A program made the translations under genes and the position numbers. A DNA stretch of 64,000 nucleotides from Devosia naphthalenivorans (lineage in GTDB: Bacteria; Pseudomonadota; Alphaproteobacteria; Rhizobiales; Devosiaceae), in assembly GCF_003056355.1 (NCBI RefSeq), contig NZ_PYVW01000012.1:1-64000 (forward strand), read 5' to 3'. The notes under the pieces were generated by a model that made no database searches, had not been told where the DNA came from, and was given only the letters and a program-made list of their open reading frames with translations. The stretch's first letter is position 1, and each line of letters opens with the position of its first letter. Of this stretch, positions 36,557 to 46,447 are shown in pieces.

Positions 36557-37312
36557 TTAGCCCTGATGCGTCTCTATTGCGGCTAGGCGATGTGCGAGCC
36601 TCGCACTCGGCGCGATGATCTTGCGTGGGCCTTCCTCCGAGCTGAACAGTGCTTGCCGCTCTTCGGCAGTGGACATGAAGAAGGGATAGCGTTCCGCCAC
36701 GCGGTCGCGAATCTCCGGCACTTCCGCCGCATAGAGGCATACGGGAAACAGCAATTCGCCCCAGCTGCGCTCCTCGCCCAATTGCCTGGAGCCGAATACC
36801 CGCCGGTAGAAGGCCGCGTGCTCAGCCCGCACCGAGGAGATGCAGTATCGGGCGCGGAAATGCTCACTTGCCATCGCCACGATCCGCAGCGTCAGGTAAG
36901 GCAAGGCGGGCAATGCCAAAGACGCGTCGTGGTCAGCGGTAAAGCGGCTTGGATCGATATAGCTCTCGCCCCGGTCCAGCATGGGTTCCAGGATTTCCGG
37001 CCAGATGGTCCGGCTCGGTGAGGTGCGGTTCTCCGCAGTCACATGGTGGAAACGAATAGAGCTGACCAGCTCGGAGTCGATATAGACGCCAAAACTGTAG
37101 CAATTGGCGGCATTGTCATAATCGTCCCGGGTTATTTCCTGGGAGTTGATCGGGATGAAGTTTTCACGCCGATAGGCTTCGTAGCGCAGCCGATATACCG
37201 GGTCCAATTGCTCGGACACCGAAACCCTCCGGTACTGAACGCGATCGAGCAGGTCGATCAGCGTTTCGGCAAACTGGGATGCGCGACTTGGCGCGTGGAC
37301 GACCGCACTCAT
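36557..37312 (-). CDS. GNAT/autoinducer-synthase-fold acyltransferase, FeeM-like
   Basis: A 251-residue cytosolic protein. It has the N-terminal VYRLRYEAYRRENFIP pattern and VYIDSELVSSIRFHHVTAEN, seen in LuxI-type and N-acyl amino acid synthases (FeeM). Those enzymes join an acyl group from acyl-ACP to an amino acid or AdoMet. The middle reads MLDRGESYIDPSRFTADHDA, then LRIVAMASEHFRARYCISSV. Product unknown. It is the first chromosomal gene after attR. The upstream neighbour on the same strand is a GGDEF-EAL gene with a 123-bp gap. The family call is by pattern only. Confidence 0.6.
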   Translation of the reverse strand: MSAVVHAPSRASQFAETLIDLLDRVQYRRVSVSEQLDPVYRLRYEAYRRENFIPINSQEITRDDYDNAANCYSFGVYIDSELVSSIRFHHVTAENRTSPSRTIWPEILEPMLDRGESYIDPSRFTADHDASLALPALPYLTLRIVAMASEHFRARYCISSVRAEHAAFYRRVFGSRQLGEERSWGELLFPVCLYAAEVPEIRDRVAERYPFFMSTAEERQALFSSEEGPRKIIAPSARLAHRLAAIETHQG

Positions 37313-37435
37313 TAACAACGACTCCTGAACGGAGCCATGTTAATGATCTATTTACCATCAATGCCATGCGGAAAAATGGCACGCCCACTGCACCGTGCGG
37401 CTGTTTTCTCCAATTATACTTTGAATTATAGCGGC

Positions 37436-39760
37436 TTAGCCGAAATTAACCATGGCATCATCCAGCCTGTCTTCGGACAGATCATTGAACCGCTGGATCA
37501 AGGCCCGCACATTTGCGGCGGGCAATGGGCGGCTGAACAGATAACCCTGCGCCTGCTGCACCCCGGTGTGTTCGATCATCGCAGCCAGTTGTTCCGCGGT
37601 TTCGATGCCCTCCGCGATAACGGTGAGCTCAAGGTCACGTCCCAGCCGCGCTACATTGGAGAGTAGCCGCAGCGCACGCCCGTTGCTGGCTATATCTGCG
37701 ACAAAGGACCGATCGATCTTGAGCTTGGTGAACGGCAGGGCGCTTAGATAGCTGAGCGAGGAATATCCGGTTCCGAAATCATCGAGCGCAATGGACAGCC
37801 CCCTGGCCGCCAAAGCCGTCAGGACGCGCTGGGCAATATCGCGCTCTTCGATCACGGCCGTCTCGGTCACCTCGACCTCGAAGCGCTCCGCGGCCAGCCC
37901 GAATTTTGCCAGCGCCTCGTCCACCAGCTTGAGCAAATCCGCGCCCCTGAAGTCGCGCGCGGAGATGTTGACGGCCACGCCGACCTCCTCCGGCCACCGG
38001 CTGCATTCGGCTGCTGCCTGCTCGATGACCCAGGCGGTGATATCGGAGATCAAGCCCATCTCTTCGGCCAAGGGAATAAAGGTCGAGGGTGGAATCGGCC
38101 CCAGAAGCGGGTGGTTCCACCGCGCAAGCGCTTCGCAGCTCACTACCCTGCGTGTTGCGATATCGACCAGCGGCTGGAATGCCAATGTGAGCGCGCCGCC
38201 TCTCACCGCTTCGAGCAGGTCGGTCTTGAGGCGCTGCCGGTAATGATAGTCGATATCCATCTGGGCATGAAAAACCTGGCTGCGCCCCTTGCCATTGCCC
38301 TTGGCAGAATAAAGCGCCAGATCCGCCTTGGTCATCAGATCGTCGATGAGATCGTCTGCCATGACGCTGGTGACGAGCCCCACGCTGACATTGGCAGGCA
38401 GGATCAGACCATCGAGCACAAACGGGGTGGCGAAGGCGTCGAGCACGGCTTGGGCATCGGCACGAGCCTGGGCAATCTCACCAACCAAGCCCCGATAGAC
38501 GATAAATTCATCGCCACCCAACCGCGCCACGATCGCTGCTGCCGGGAGGCACTCCCGTAGCCGGCTCGCAGCCTGCACCAGCAACTGGTCACCGACGATA
38601 TGGCCGAAGGTGTCGTTGACGTGCTTGAATTCATCGATGTCGATGATCATGAGCGAAACGGTGCGTGGAGGTTTCTCCAGCTTGCGCGCCTCGAGATCCT
38701 CGGCGACCACTTCGCCGAAATAGGTACGGTTCGGAAGCCCGGTCAGGGTATCGTGCCGTGCCATGAAGCTGATGCGCTCCTGGGACGCCACGCGTTCGCT
38801 GACGTCCTCGAACAGGAGCACGGTACGCTCGCCGCGCGAACTCACCGTTACCTCGAAATATCGCGTATTCGGCAGGGCCAGCAGGACCTTGCCCGGGCTG
38901 CGCCGGCCGACCATGTCCAGCAACCGGTCCACGGCAGTGCTCGGCAAAGCGCCTTGAACAGCCAGTTCCTTGAGGACCGCCTCAAACGAGGCGCCAATCA
39001 GCGGCTGCGCCGTAAGATGTGCGAACTGGTGCAGGGCGCGCTCATTGGCAACCGCGACAACGCCCCGCTCATCGAGCATGCACAGGCCGTGTTCCAGCGT
39101 GCTCAGCGCCATATCGAGCTGCGTCGCAAGTCGGGACGCTTCCACCCGCCCATGCACAGCGCTGAGCAGAATGGAACGGATATCGCTCGCGAGCTTGCGG
39201 AAGCTGGCGAGCATGATCACGAGCAGGATTGCCAGCAGCGGGTGGTAGATATCGGCCTTGAGCAGAAGGCCCAGCGACAGCGGCGCGATCACCAGCAGCA
39301 TCTGGATGGCGACCAGCCGATCCAGTCCGAAATTACGCGCGCAGAGGCCGACCATGACCGCGATGGACAGCGATGCACTGACCAGTTCGGCATAGGGATT
39401 GCTGACAACCGCCATGCTCACCAGGCAGAACGCGCCATAAACCGCCGCGACCAGGGACCCCAGGATAACCGCCCGGTTTTCCCATTGCTCGGCCGCCTCG
39501 GCATCATCGCTGCCGATCGACGCACGCCAGAAGGCCTGCATGTTCAAATAGCGGGCGATGCCAAACAGGACGAACGCCAACGCCACGATCCACAACGCGG
39601 GAGAATGGGCGTTATAGGCACAGAGCGCGGCGGCGCATGCACTGGCAATGACGCCGGCCAACATCGCACGCTGGTCGCCATAGACCGAGCGGATGATGGA
39701 CACATAATCGAGCGCCGGCATTGAATTGCGGGCCGAAGAAAACACCCGTGAGATCCCCAT
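37436..39760 (-). CDS. membrane GGDEF-EAL cyclic-di-GMP enzyme
   Basis: A 774-residue protein: five or six N-terminal membrane helices (about 30-200), a PAS-like domain (about 215-320), GGDEF (RLGGDEFIVY, about 425) and EAL (CEALARW, about 540, with DDFGTGYSSLSYL and IAEGIETAEQ). Both catalytic signatures are intact, so it could make and degrade c-di-GMP. The inhibitory RxxD site that normally lies five residues before GGDEF is replaced by PAAA, so product inhibition may be lost. The membrane part and PAS suggest a sensor. Start ATG 39760 follows AAGGGCAAA. Confidence 0.92.
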   Translation of the reverse strand: MGISRVFSSARNSMPALDYVSIIRSVYGDQRAMLAGVIASACAAALCAYNAHSPALWIVALAFVLFGIARYLNMQAFWRASIGSDDAEAAEQWENRAVILGSLVAAVYGAFCLVSMAVVSNPYAELVSASLSIAVMVGLCARNFGLDRLVAIQMLLVIAPLSLGLLLKADIYHPLLAILLVIMLASFRKLASDIRSILLSAVHGRVEASRLATQLDMALSTLEHGLCMLDERGVVAVANERALHQFAHLTAQPLIGASFEAVLKELAVQGALPSTAVDRLLDMVGRRSPGKVLLALPNTRYFEVTVSSRGERTVLLFEDVSERVASQERISFMARHDTLTGLPNRTYFGEVVAEDLEARKLEKPPRTVSLMIIDIDEFKHVNDTFGHIVGDQLLVQAASRLRECLPAAAIVARLGGDEFIVYRGLVGEIAQARADAQAVLDAFATPFVLDGLILPANVSVGLVTSVMADDLIDDLMTKADLALYSAKGNGKGRSQVFHAQMDIDYHYRQRLKTDLLEAVRGGALTLAFQPLVDIATRRVVSCEALARWNHPLLGPIPPSTFIPLAEEMGLISDITAWVIEQAAAECSRWPEEVGVAVNISARDFRGADLLKLVDEALAKFGLAAERFEVEVTETAVIEERDIAQRVLTALAARGLSIALDDFGTGYSSLSYLSALPFTKLKIDRSFVADIASNGRALRLLSNVARLGRDLELTVIAEGIETAEQLAAMIEHTGVQQAQGYLFSRPLPAANVRALIQRFNDLSEDRLDDAMVNFG

Positions 39761-39908
39761 TTTGCCCTTGGATCAAAGCCCATAGCTCTTAAGAACGCCT
39801 TCGCAAAAGCCAGCAGCAGGGGAGAACGCCCGCCTTTGCTCAAGAAGGGTGAACAGGTGCTTAATGGTTGATGCACAAAGAAGGATGATTGTGCCGGCGG
39901 GTTGATCT

Positions 39909-42900
39909 TTAATGAAAATTGCGCCCACCCGGCAGCGAGGCATAAGCGCGGCGGCGCGCCAGCTCGATTTCCCGCAGGGCGATGCGATCCTGGGTCTGGC
40001 TGCCGGCCGGTCCCGATTTACCCTCGTCCGCTCGCGCCAGCACTTTGTCCCCGATTTCGGCACCATTGCTGACTTCGAGCAATTGCGGGGTCATGTCGGT
40101 GAGTTGCTCGGCGATGATGTGGATGACAAGACCTTCGCGCTGCAACTGGCCGCGGACCGCCAGCATGCGGGAACCCAGCACCGTCTTGCGATTGGCTTCG
40201 AACACTTTTGGCCAGATAACGATATTGGCAATGCCGGTCTCGTCCTCCAGCGTGGCAAAGATCACTCCGCTCGCCGTCCCCGGACGCTGCCGCACCAACA
40301 CCAGCCCCGCCACCTCGATGCGATGGCCCGGCGTGACCTGCCCCAGATGATCCGACCGCGTAACACCCCGCCGTTCAAGCCATGGCCGCATGAACTGCAC
40401 GGGATGGCCCTTGAGGGAAAAGCTCAGGGTCGAATAATCGTGGATCACTTCTTCACCGGGCAGCATTTTGGGCAGGCCCGCCTCCAGGTCGGCCGCGGTC
40501 TTGACACGCCCGGCTGCCTCGAACAGCGGCAGCGTATCGGCACCATGCGTACCAACCAGACCCTTGACCGCCCAAAGCGCCTCGCGGCGGGACAGGCCGA
40601 GCGATGCAAAAGCATCGGCTCGTGCAAGCTTTTCCAGGGTCGCTATGGAAACACCGGTACGCAGCCACAGATCGCGCACCGAGTCATAGCCCCGGCCGCG
40701 CCGGGCGACGATGATGTTCACATCCGCCTCCGGCACGCCAATGGCTTGAGAAAAGCCGAGCCGGATTGCCTTGTTGGAATGAATGTCACCTGCCATATCG
40801 GCATGCTGCGACCAGAGATGATCCCGCGCCCAGCGCCTATTACCGTTCTCATCCACGCAATCTTCCAGCACGCATTCGAGGTCCGAGAGATTGACATCGA
40901 CCTCTCGCACTTCGACGCCATGCTCGATGGCGTCCCGGATGATTTGGCTGGGGGCGTAAAAACCCATCGGCTGGCTGTTGAGCAACGCACAGGCGAAGAC
41001 ATCCGGATAATGGCATTTGAGCCAGCAGGAGGCATAAACCAGCAAGGCGAATGATGCCGCATGGCTCTCGGGAAAACCGTATTCGGCAAAGCCCTGGATC
41101 TGGGCGAAGCTGGCCTTGGCGAAATCCAGATCATATTTGTTGGCAATCATGCCGGCGATGAACTCGTCACCGAATTGCGCGATTTTGCCGGTCCGCCGCC
41201 AGGCCGCCATGGCTCGGCGCAATTGGTCGGCCTTGCCCGCCGAGAACCCAGCGCCGACAATGGCGATCTGCATCGCCTGCTCCTGAAACAGCGGAATGCC
41301 CAAGGTGCGGTGCAGCACAGCCTTGAGCTTCTCGCTGGGATATCTGACCTCTTCCAGCCCTTGCCGCCGCTTCAGATAGGGATGGACCATGCCTCCTTGA
41401 ATCGGCCCCGGTCTGACAATGGCAACCTCAATGACGAGATCGTAGAATTTGTTTGGTTTGAGGCGTGGCAGCATCGACATTTGCGCCCGGCTTTCGATCT
41501 GGAACACCCCGATCGTGTCGGCGCGGTGCGTCATGGCATAAACCCGTTCCTTGGCGAACTGGCCCTTGCCATTCTCCTCGGCCAGCAGTTCGGTCAGCGC
41601 CGGCTTTTTCCCGTAATGCACTTGCATCAGCTCGAAACCACGCCGCAGGCAACTCAGCATGCCCAGCGCCAGGATATCGACCTTGAGAATGGCCAGGGCA
41701 TCGATATCGTCCTTGTTCCATTCGATGATCTGCCGGCTTTCCATCGCCGTCTTGCCGATGGGAACGAGACTTTCGAGAGAATCGCGGGTGATGACGAAGC
41801 CGCCGACATGCTGGCTGAGATGGCGCGGAAAACCGCGCAGAACCTTGATCACCTCGAACATCTGCGCCAGGGCCGGATCATCCGGGCTCAGGCCGATCTT
41901 GGTCATTTCGGCCAGACCCAGTTTGGAGCCCCATCCCCAATGCAACTGGTTGAGAGCTGCCACGGTGTCGTCGGAAACGCCGAACACCTTGGCAGTCTCG
42001 CGAATGGCGCTCTTGGAGCGGTAGGAGATGACGTTGGCCGTCAGCCCGGTGCGCTTGCCGCCATATTTCTTGTAGACATACTGCATCACCTCCTCTCGCC
42101 GTTCATGCTCGAAATCGACGTCGATATCGGGCGGCTCGTCGCGTTCGGTGGAGATGAAGCGGCCAAAGACCAGATTGGCGTTTTCGGGGTCGACCTCCGT
42201 AATTTCAAGGCAGAAGCAGACGGTGGAATTTGCCGCCGATCCACGCCCTTGGCACATGATTTTGCGCTCGTAGCGGGCATACCTGACGATGTCGTGCACC
42301 GTCAGGAAATAGGCCGCATAGCCCTTGTAGGCAATGAGGCAGAGTTCGGACCACAGGCTGCGTTTTAGCTTATCGGAAAGACCTCGGGGATATCGCTTCG
42401 CCGCTCCCTCCCAGGTCAGCCGTTCCAGCGTCTGCTGCGCCGTTTCGCCATCGCCTATGGTTTCCTCGGGGTAATTGTATTTAAGCTGGTCGAGGCTGAA
42501 GTCGATGCGGCCAATGAAGCGCCCAGTTTCGGCGATGGCATCGGGATGCTCGCGGAACAGCCTGGCCATCTCGTCGGCCGGCTTCAGATGCCGCTCGGCA
42601 TTGGCGGCAAGGCGCCAACCGGCGGTTTCCAGCGTTAGATGTTCGCGGATACAAGTCACTACATCCTGCACCATCCGGCGGTTGGGCTCGTGATAGAGCA
42701 CGTCGTTGGTCGCGATCATCCTGGCGCGGTGAACTTGGGCCAGCTCGTTTATCCGGTTGAGGCGAGCCCGGTCCTGACCGTCAAAGCGTGGTGCAGCAGC
42801 CACCCAGACTCGCTCGGGCGCTAGCCGCGACAGCGTATCGAGGGTCTGCGCCGTCAGCGGCCAGTTCGTCTCGTCGGGCACCAGGATGAAGAGTTGGCCC

Positions 42901-43376
42901 TGTGCATAATTTTCCGAAGGTCCCTGTTCGTTGGTCGCAGCCGGGCCGCCCGATCCAAACAAATCGCTGAAGAACAGCTTGGGATTGCCCTTTTCGCCGC
43001 GTTGGTTGCCAACGGTGAGCAGCTTGCACAGCCGTCCATAGGCCACCCGGGTGGTGGGATAGGCGATGATGTCGGGCGTTCCATCGGCGAAACAGAGCCG
43101 CACCCCTACGAGGTAGCGGAAATCGGGAAAGAGCTTCTTGTCCCGATCGCGCACGACCACATAGGCCCGCACCACGCCGGCAAAGCTGTTGCGGTCGCAG
43201 AGACCCATTGCCGTCATGCCCATCTGCATGGCGGCCGAAACCAGCTCTTCGGGATGTGATCCACTCCTGAGAAAGGAGAAATTGCTGGTGGTGATGAGTT
43301 CGGCAAAGCCGGCTTGCTGACGCGGCAGTGGCGTTCGGCTTCTGGCTGATGGATCAAAGGGAACGATCTGGCTCAT
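39909..43376 (-). CDS. dnaE2: error-prone DNA polymerase III alpha subunit DnaE2
   Basis: A 1155-residue C-family polymerase. It has a PHP domain at the N-terminus (FAELITTSNFSFLRSGSHPE, MGLCDRNSFAGVVRAYV), the active-site PDIDVDFEHERREEVM, and GRGSAANSTVCFCLEITEVD, with a C-terminal OB domain. DnaE2 does SOS-induced translesion synthesis with ImuA and ImuB. Its ATG overlaps the imuB stop by four bases, so imuA-imuB-dnaE2 form one operon under the LexA box at 45740. Confidence 0.96.
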   Translation of the reverse strand: MSQIVPFDPSARSRTPLPRQQAGFAELITTSNFSFLRSGSHPEELVSAAMQMGMTAMGLCDRNSFAGVVRAYVVVRDRDKKLFPDFRYLVGVRLCFADGTPDIIAYPTTRVAYGRLCKLLTVGNQRGEKGNPKLFFSDLFGSGGPAATNEQGPSENYAQGQLFILVPDETNWPLTAQTLDTLSRLAPERVWVAAAPRFDGQDRARLNRINELAQVHRARMIATNDVLYHEPNRRMVQDVVTCIREHLTLETAGWRLAANAERHLKPADEMARLFREHPDAIAETGRFIGRIDFSLDQLKYNYPEETIGDGETAQQTLERLTWEGAAKRYPRGLSDKLKRSLWSELCLIAYKGYAAYFLTVHDIVRYARYERKIMCQGRGSAANSTVCFCLEITEVDPENANLVFGRFISTERDEPPDIDVDFEHERREEVMQYVYKKYGGKRTGLTANVISYRSKSAIRETAKVFGVSDDTVAALNQLHWGWGSKLGLAEMTKIGLSPDDPALAQMFEVIKVLRGFPRHLSQHVGGFVITRDSLESLVPIGKTAMESRQIIEWNKDDIDALAILKVDILALGMLSCLRRGFELMQVHYGKKPALTELLAEENGKGQFAKERVYAMTHRADTIGVFQIESRAQMSMLPRLKPNKFYDLVIEVAIVRPGPIQGGMVHPYLKRRQGLEEVRYPSEKLKAVLHRTLGIPLFQEQAMQIAIVGAGFSAGKADQLRRAMAAWRRTGKIAQFGDEFIAGMIANKYDLDFAKASFAQIQGFAEYGFPESHAASFALLVYASCWLKCHYPDVFACALLNSQPMGFYAPSQIIRDAIEHGVEVREVDVNLSDLECVLEDCVDENGNRRWARDHLWSQHADMAGDIHSNKAIRLGFSQAIGVPEADVNIIVARRGRGYDSVRDLWLRTGVSIATLEKLARADAFASLGLSRREALWAVKGLVGTHGADTLPLFEAAGRVKTAADLEAGLPKMLPGEEVIHDYSTLSFSLKGHPVQFMRPWLERRGVTRSDHLGQVTPGHRIEVAGLVLVRQRPGTASGVIFATLEDETGIANIVIWPKVFEANRKTVLGSRMLAVRGQLQREGLVIHIIAEQLTDMTPQLLEVSNGAEIGDKVLARADEGKSGPAGSQTQDRIALREIELARRRAYASLPGGRNFH

Positions 43377-45028
43377 GCGAAAAATCCATGCAGGTACCAG
43401 ACCGCCGGCTCGCCTTGCTGGTGAAAGCCGCGCCGGTAGATCCAGAAGCGACGGCCGGCAGCGTCTTCGACGACGTAGTAATCCCGCGTCACGGCATCGG
43501 GCTCGAACAGGGCGAGGTCAGGAATATAGGGCGGCTCCTCGCCCTTTTTTGGCTTCTCCAATGGCACCAATTGCAGGCGTTGACCGCTGCGCCACCATTC
43601 GGCGCCCAGCCGCTCGGGACCGGAGGCCCTTTCGATCTTGTAGCTTTCGCGCCGCCAGATCATCGAGGCGGGCAGGCCCTCGGGCACTTCGGCATTGATC
43701 GCGACCATTTCCGGCACCGGCAACAAGCGCAGCGGCCGGGCCGGGATGGGCCAGCCTGCACGAGGCACATTGACCGCAGCCAGCGCCGGCACGAGGCGCG
43801 CAGCCCGCTCGGGGATATGACTCTCGACCAGTTGCGTCCTGAGCACCGCCATGGCGCCGAGACGGCTGCTCATCCGGTCATTGAGCTGGTCGAGATCCTC
43901 GGCAACGCCCTGATGCGAGAAGGCGCCCAGTTGCACCGCATCGAGCTGGGATACCGAACTTACTGCCAGCCGGATCATGTCGATGCCGAAGCCGGCGTCG
44001 TATTCCCCCTCCAGCCGTTCGGAGCGGTTGGAAAAGAGCTTGGTGATATGCTCGGGATCGCGCGTCAGCCGCGCCGAATTGACCGACAGCGCCATCACCT
44101 TGTGATCGACACGATAGAGGAAGAGATGGAAGGCCTGCCCGCCCTGCCCTTCGGCCTCAAGACGGATGGAAAGCTGGATGGCCAGGTCATGGCAGGTCAT
44201 GAGCACATCGTCCATCAGCCCGATCGGATCGGCGAAGCGCCGTTCGGCATAGCGCTCGGCCATGGGCAGGCGCGGCGTCATCCGCTCTTCGATATGGCCA
44301 AGGGCCTGGTCGAGTCGCTGCAGCAGGGACAGGCCGAACCGCGCCTGTAGCGGCTTGCGTTCACGCGGCCGCAACTGGCCGATGGTCTTGAGCCCCATCT
44401 GCGTGAGGCCCGCGATCTGGGCTGGGGTCAGCCGCAGCGCATGGACCGGCAATCCATCGAGAATGGCTTCGAGATCGGTCCGCTCGACCACCTGGCTGCG
44501 GGCGAAATGGCTGACCCCCCAGGCCGCCCCGATAGTGGGCGCAATGGCGCCGGCCACCGTATAGCCGAGATCGCGCAGCCGGCTCAGCAGGAGGCGCAGC
44601 ATGGGCCGTTCGCCACCGAAAAGGTGGGCCACCCCGGTAATGTCGAGCACCAAATCGCCGAAACCGCTCACATCGCTCATCACCGAAACCAGCGGGCTGG
44701 CATTGGAGTGCCAGTCGGCAAAATCGGCAAAGGCGGCCTCCAGCAACGGGCGATCCATTTCGAGCACGGTGAGATCGGGCACCATGGCGCGCGCATCGGC
44801 CAGGTTCTGCCCCACTCTGAGCCCGCATCGCGCCGCCTCGGCATCGACTGCCGCCAGCCGCAGCCCGCCCTTGATGCGCTCATAGAGTACCAGTGGTGAC
44901 TTGAGCTGGATGTCACGCCGTTTGAGATAATCCGTCGGCCAGCTGGGCAGGAACAATACGAGGAAGCGGCGCTCCCCCGGCATGCCGGTCTGCACCGCGG
45001 CGCTGAGCAGTGAATGTTGCGAATCCAT
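43373..45028 (-). CDS. imuB: Y-family polymerase-like mutasome protein ImuB
   Basis: ImuB is a catalytically inactive Y-family polymerase that links DnaE2 to the sliding clamp. The ATG at 45028 gives 551 residues; an ATG at 44983 (MPGERRFLVLFLPSWPTDYL) is an alternative that would fit the domain start better. Typical segments: DVSGFGDLVLDITGVAHLFG, LGYTVAGAIAPTIGAAWGVS, and QLGAF (in DAVQLGAFSHQ), which sits where clamp-binding motifs occur in ImuB. The start overlaps imuA by about 70-116 bp. The extended frame to 45409 is not used. Confidence 0.93.
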   Translation of the reverse strand: MDSQHSLLSAAVQTGMPGERRFLVLFLPSWPTDYLKRRDIQLKSPLVLYERIKGGLRLAAVDAEAARCGLRVGQNLADARAMVPDLTVLEMDRPLLEAAFADFADWHSNASPLVSVMSDVSGFGDLVLDITGVAHLFGGERPMLRLLLSRLRDLGYTVAGAIAPTIGAAWGVSHFARSQVVERTDLEAILDGLPVHALRLTPAQIAGLTQMGLKTIGQLRPRERKPLQARFGLSLLQRLDQALGHIEERMTPRLPMAERYAERRFADPIGLMDDVLMTCHDLAIQLSIRLEAEGQGGQAFHLFLYRVDHKVMALSVNSARLTRDPEHITKLFSNRSERLEGEYDAGFGIDMIRLAVSSVSQLDAVQLGAFSHQGVAEDLDQLNDRMSSRLGAMAVLRTQLVESHIPERAARLVPALAAVNVPRAGWPIPARPLRLLPVPEMVAINAEVPEGLPASMIWRRESYKIERASGPERLGAEWWRSGQRLQLVPLEKPKKGEEPPYIPDLALFEPDAVTRDYYVVEDAAGRRFWIYRRGFHQQGEPAVWYLHGFFA

Positions 45029-45719
45029 TTTCCGTCCACCCCAGCACAAATTCGGTCTGGTTCTTGATGATGGCCCCCTTTTCCAGCTGCGCGCGCCAGC
45101 GCAGCGGGCCCGGCGCCTTTGCGTCGTAGCGTTTTTGCGCACTCTGATCGGGGGACAGGCGCCAGCGCAGATGCGCCGCGCTTGCCTGGCGCCCCTGCCC
45201 GTAGCGCAACAGGAAGATCGAGCCTCCCGTGGCGGCGGAGCGCATGCTGAGGCGACGGCTGGCGGTGAAATCGAGCAATCTGGAATGGCTGCCGATATCG
45301 GCCACCACCGCCGCCACGGCCCGGCAGGCAATGGCTTCCTCGGCAGCCCAGAGCAGTTCGGCCATGCTGGCAGCCCGCACGAATACCAGTGCATCCGGAT
45401 CGAAGCCAAAGCTCAGCAGCCCCGGACCATAAGGCATGCCCAGCTTCTGCGCTTCGTCGGCCAGTTGCAGGTAGACAACCGCCAGCCGCTGCTCGGTGAG
45501 CAGCCCCTTGGCCTGGCCCAAGGCAAAGCCGAGCAGCGCACCGGCATTGCGGCGCTCATCGGTGAACATTTCCTGCAGCAGCCCGCCGGCCAGCACGGGG
45601 AATTCACCGGGCTGATGTTCCACCAAAGCCCGTGCCTCAGCCAAGGCAGGCTTGCGCTCGATATTGGCAATACTATCCCGCAGCGCGGCAAGGCGCTGTT
45701 GCCGATCGGACAAGGTCAT
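44913..45719 (-). CDS. imuA: SOS mutasome protein ImuA
   Basis: A 268-residue RecA/SulA-like protein needed with ImuB and DnaE2 for damage-induced mutagenesis. Recognisable stretches are AAVVADIGSHSRLLDFTASR and RRLSMRSAATGGSIFLLRYG. Unlike RecA, no Walker A motif is seen, as expected for ImuA. It is the first gene of the operon, 21 bp downstream of a perfect LexA box. Confidence 0.92.
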   Translation of the reverse strand: MTLSDRQQRLAALRDSIANIERKPALAEARALVEHQPGEFPVLAGGLLQEMFTDERRNAGALLGFALGQAKGLLTEQRLAVVYLQLADEAQKLGMPYGPGLLSFGFDPDALVFVRAASMAELLWAAEEAIACRAVAAVVADIGSHSRLLDFTASRRLSMRSAATGGSIFLLRYGQGRQASAAHLRWRLSPDQSAQKRYDAKAPGPLRWRAQLEKGAIIKNQTEFVLGWTENGFATFTAQRRGADRHAGGAPLPRIVPAQLADGLSQTA

Positions 45720-45739
45720 CGTGTCGACCTTCCTGCTGT

Positions 45740-45754
45740 GAACAAAACAGGAAC
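45740..45754 (-). promoter_or_regulatory. LexA (SOS) box upstream of imuA
   Basis: GAAC-AAAACAG-GAAC on the plus strand, that is GTTC-N7-GTTC read toward imuA, exactly the alphaproteobacterial LexA direct-repeat site. It lies 21 bp before the imuA ATG, so LexA should block transcription of imuA-imuB-dnaE2 until DNA damage. Confidence 0.92.
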
Positions 45755-45963
45755 ATCTAGACTCCGAATCTCAGAGGAGTCGAGTCATTTTTGTGACGCC
45801 AAGCTGTTGCCCATAGGCACCAATCGCGGTCAAGACCGCGTGAGTCCCGGCTTTGCACCATTGAGGAAATCGCTGCGGCTGCTAACTCTGAGCCAAGCCT
45901 TTCCGCCCGGACGGCCTAAGCCACATCGCTGATTCTGCCGCTCCGTTCAAGGAAGTCTGCCCC

Positions 45964-46401
45964 ATGTTTGAGGCCATTACCCGTCTGTTCAACAAGCCCG
46001 AAGCGGCGCTCTCCAGCCAGGATCCAAAGCTTGCCGTTGCGGTGCTTCTGGTCCACTTGGCTTCGGTCGATGGGCAGATGAAGGACGAAGAGCGCAAGAC
46101 CATCCGCGGGGCCCTGGTCGACCACTATGAACTCGATGAAGCCAGCGTCGACCGGCTGATCAAGGAAGCCGCGCTCCGGGACGCCGAAGCGGTGGATTTT
46201 TACCGCTTCACCTCGGCCTTGACCGCCCTTGAAATGGAAGACCGCATCGAGATCATCCGCATGATGTGGACGGTGGTTTTTTCCGACAACAAAAATCACG
46301 AACTCGAAGACAACATGGTCTGGCGCGTGGCCGAACTCATCGGCGTCTCCAGCCGCGACCGGACCGTTTTGCGCAACCAGATTGCCAAGGCACAGTCCTG
46401 A
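45964..46401 (+). CDS. TerB-family protein
   Basis: A 145-residue all-helical protein of the TerB/DjlA-like family. Diagnostic acidic helices are LASVDGQMKDEERKTIRGAL (about 33-52) and VVFSDNKNHELEDNMVWRVA (about 101-121), which form metal-binding-like pockets. Single-domain TerB proteins lack a firm role; tellurite resistance is not implied without other ter genes, and none are seen. It stands alone, divergent from imuA. Confidence 0.85.
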   Translation: MFEAITRLFNKPEAALSSQDPKLAVAVLLVHLASVDGQMKDEERKTIRGALVDHYELDEASVDRLIKEAALRDAEAVDFYRFTSALTALEMEDRIEIIRMMWTVVFSDNKNHELEDNMVWRVAELIGVSSRDRTVLRNQIAKAQS

Positions 46402-46404
46402 TCC

Positions 46405-46440
46405 CTCAACAGACCTCATCCTGAGCCTGTCGAAGGCCTC
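46405..46440. repeat. REP-like half-palindrome
   Basis: CCTCATCCTGAGCCTGTCGA begins a common alphaproteobacterial repeat related to the one at 318. It lies between the convergent TerB gene and a secreted-protein gene. Confidence 0.5.
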
Positions 46441-46447
46441 CTGGCGC

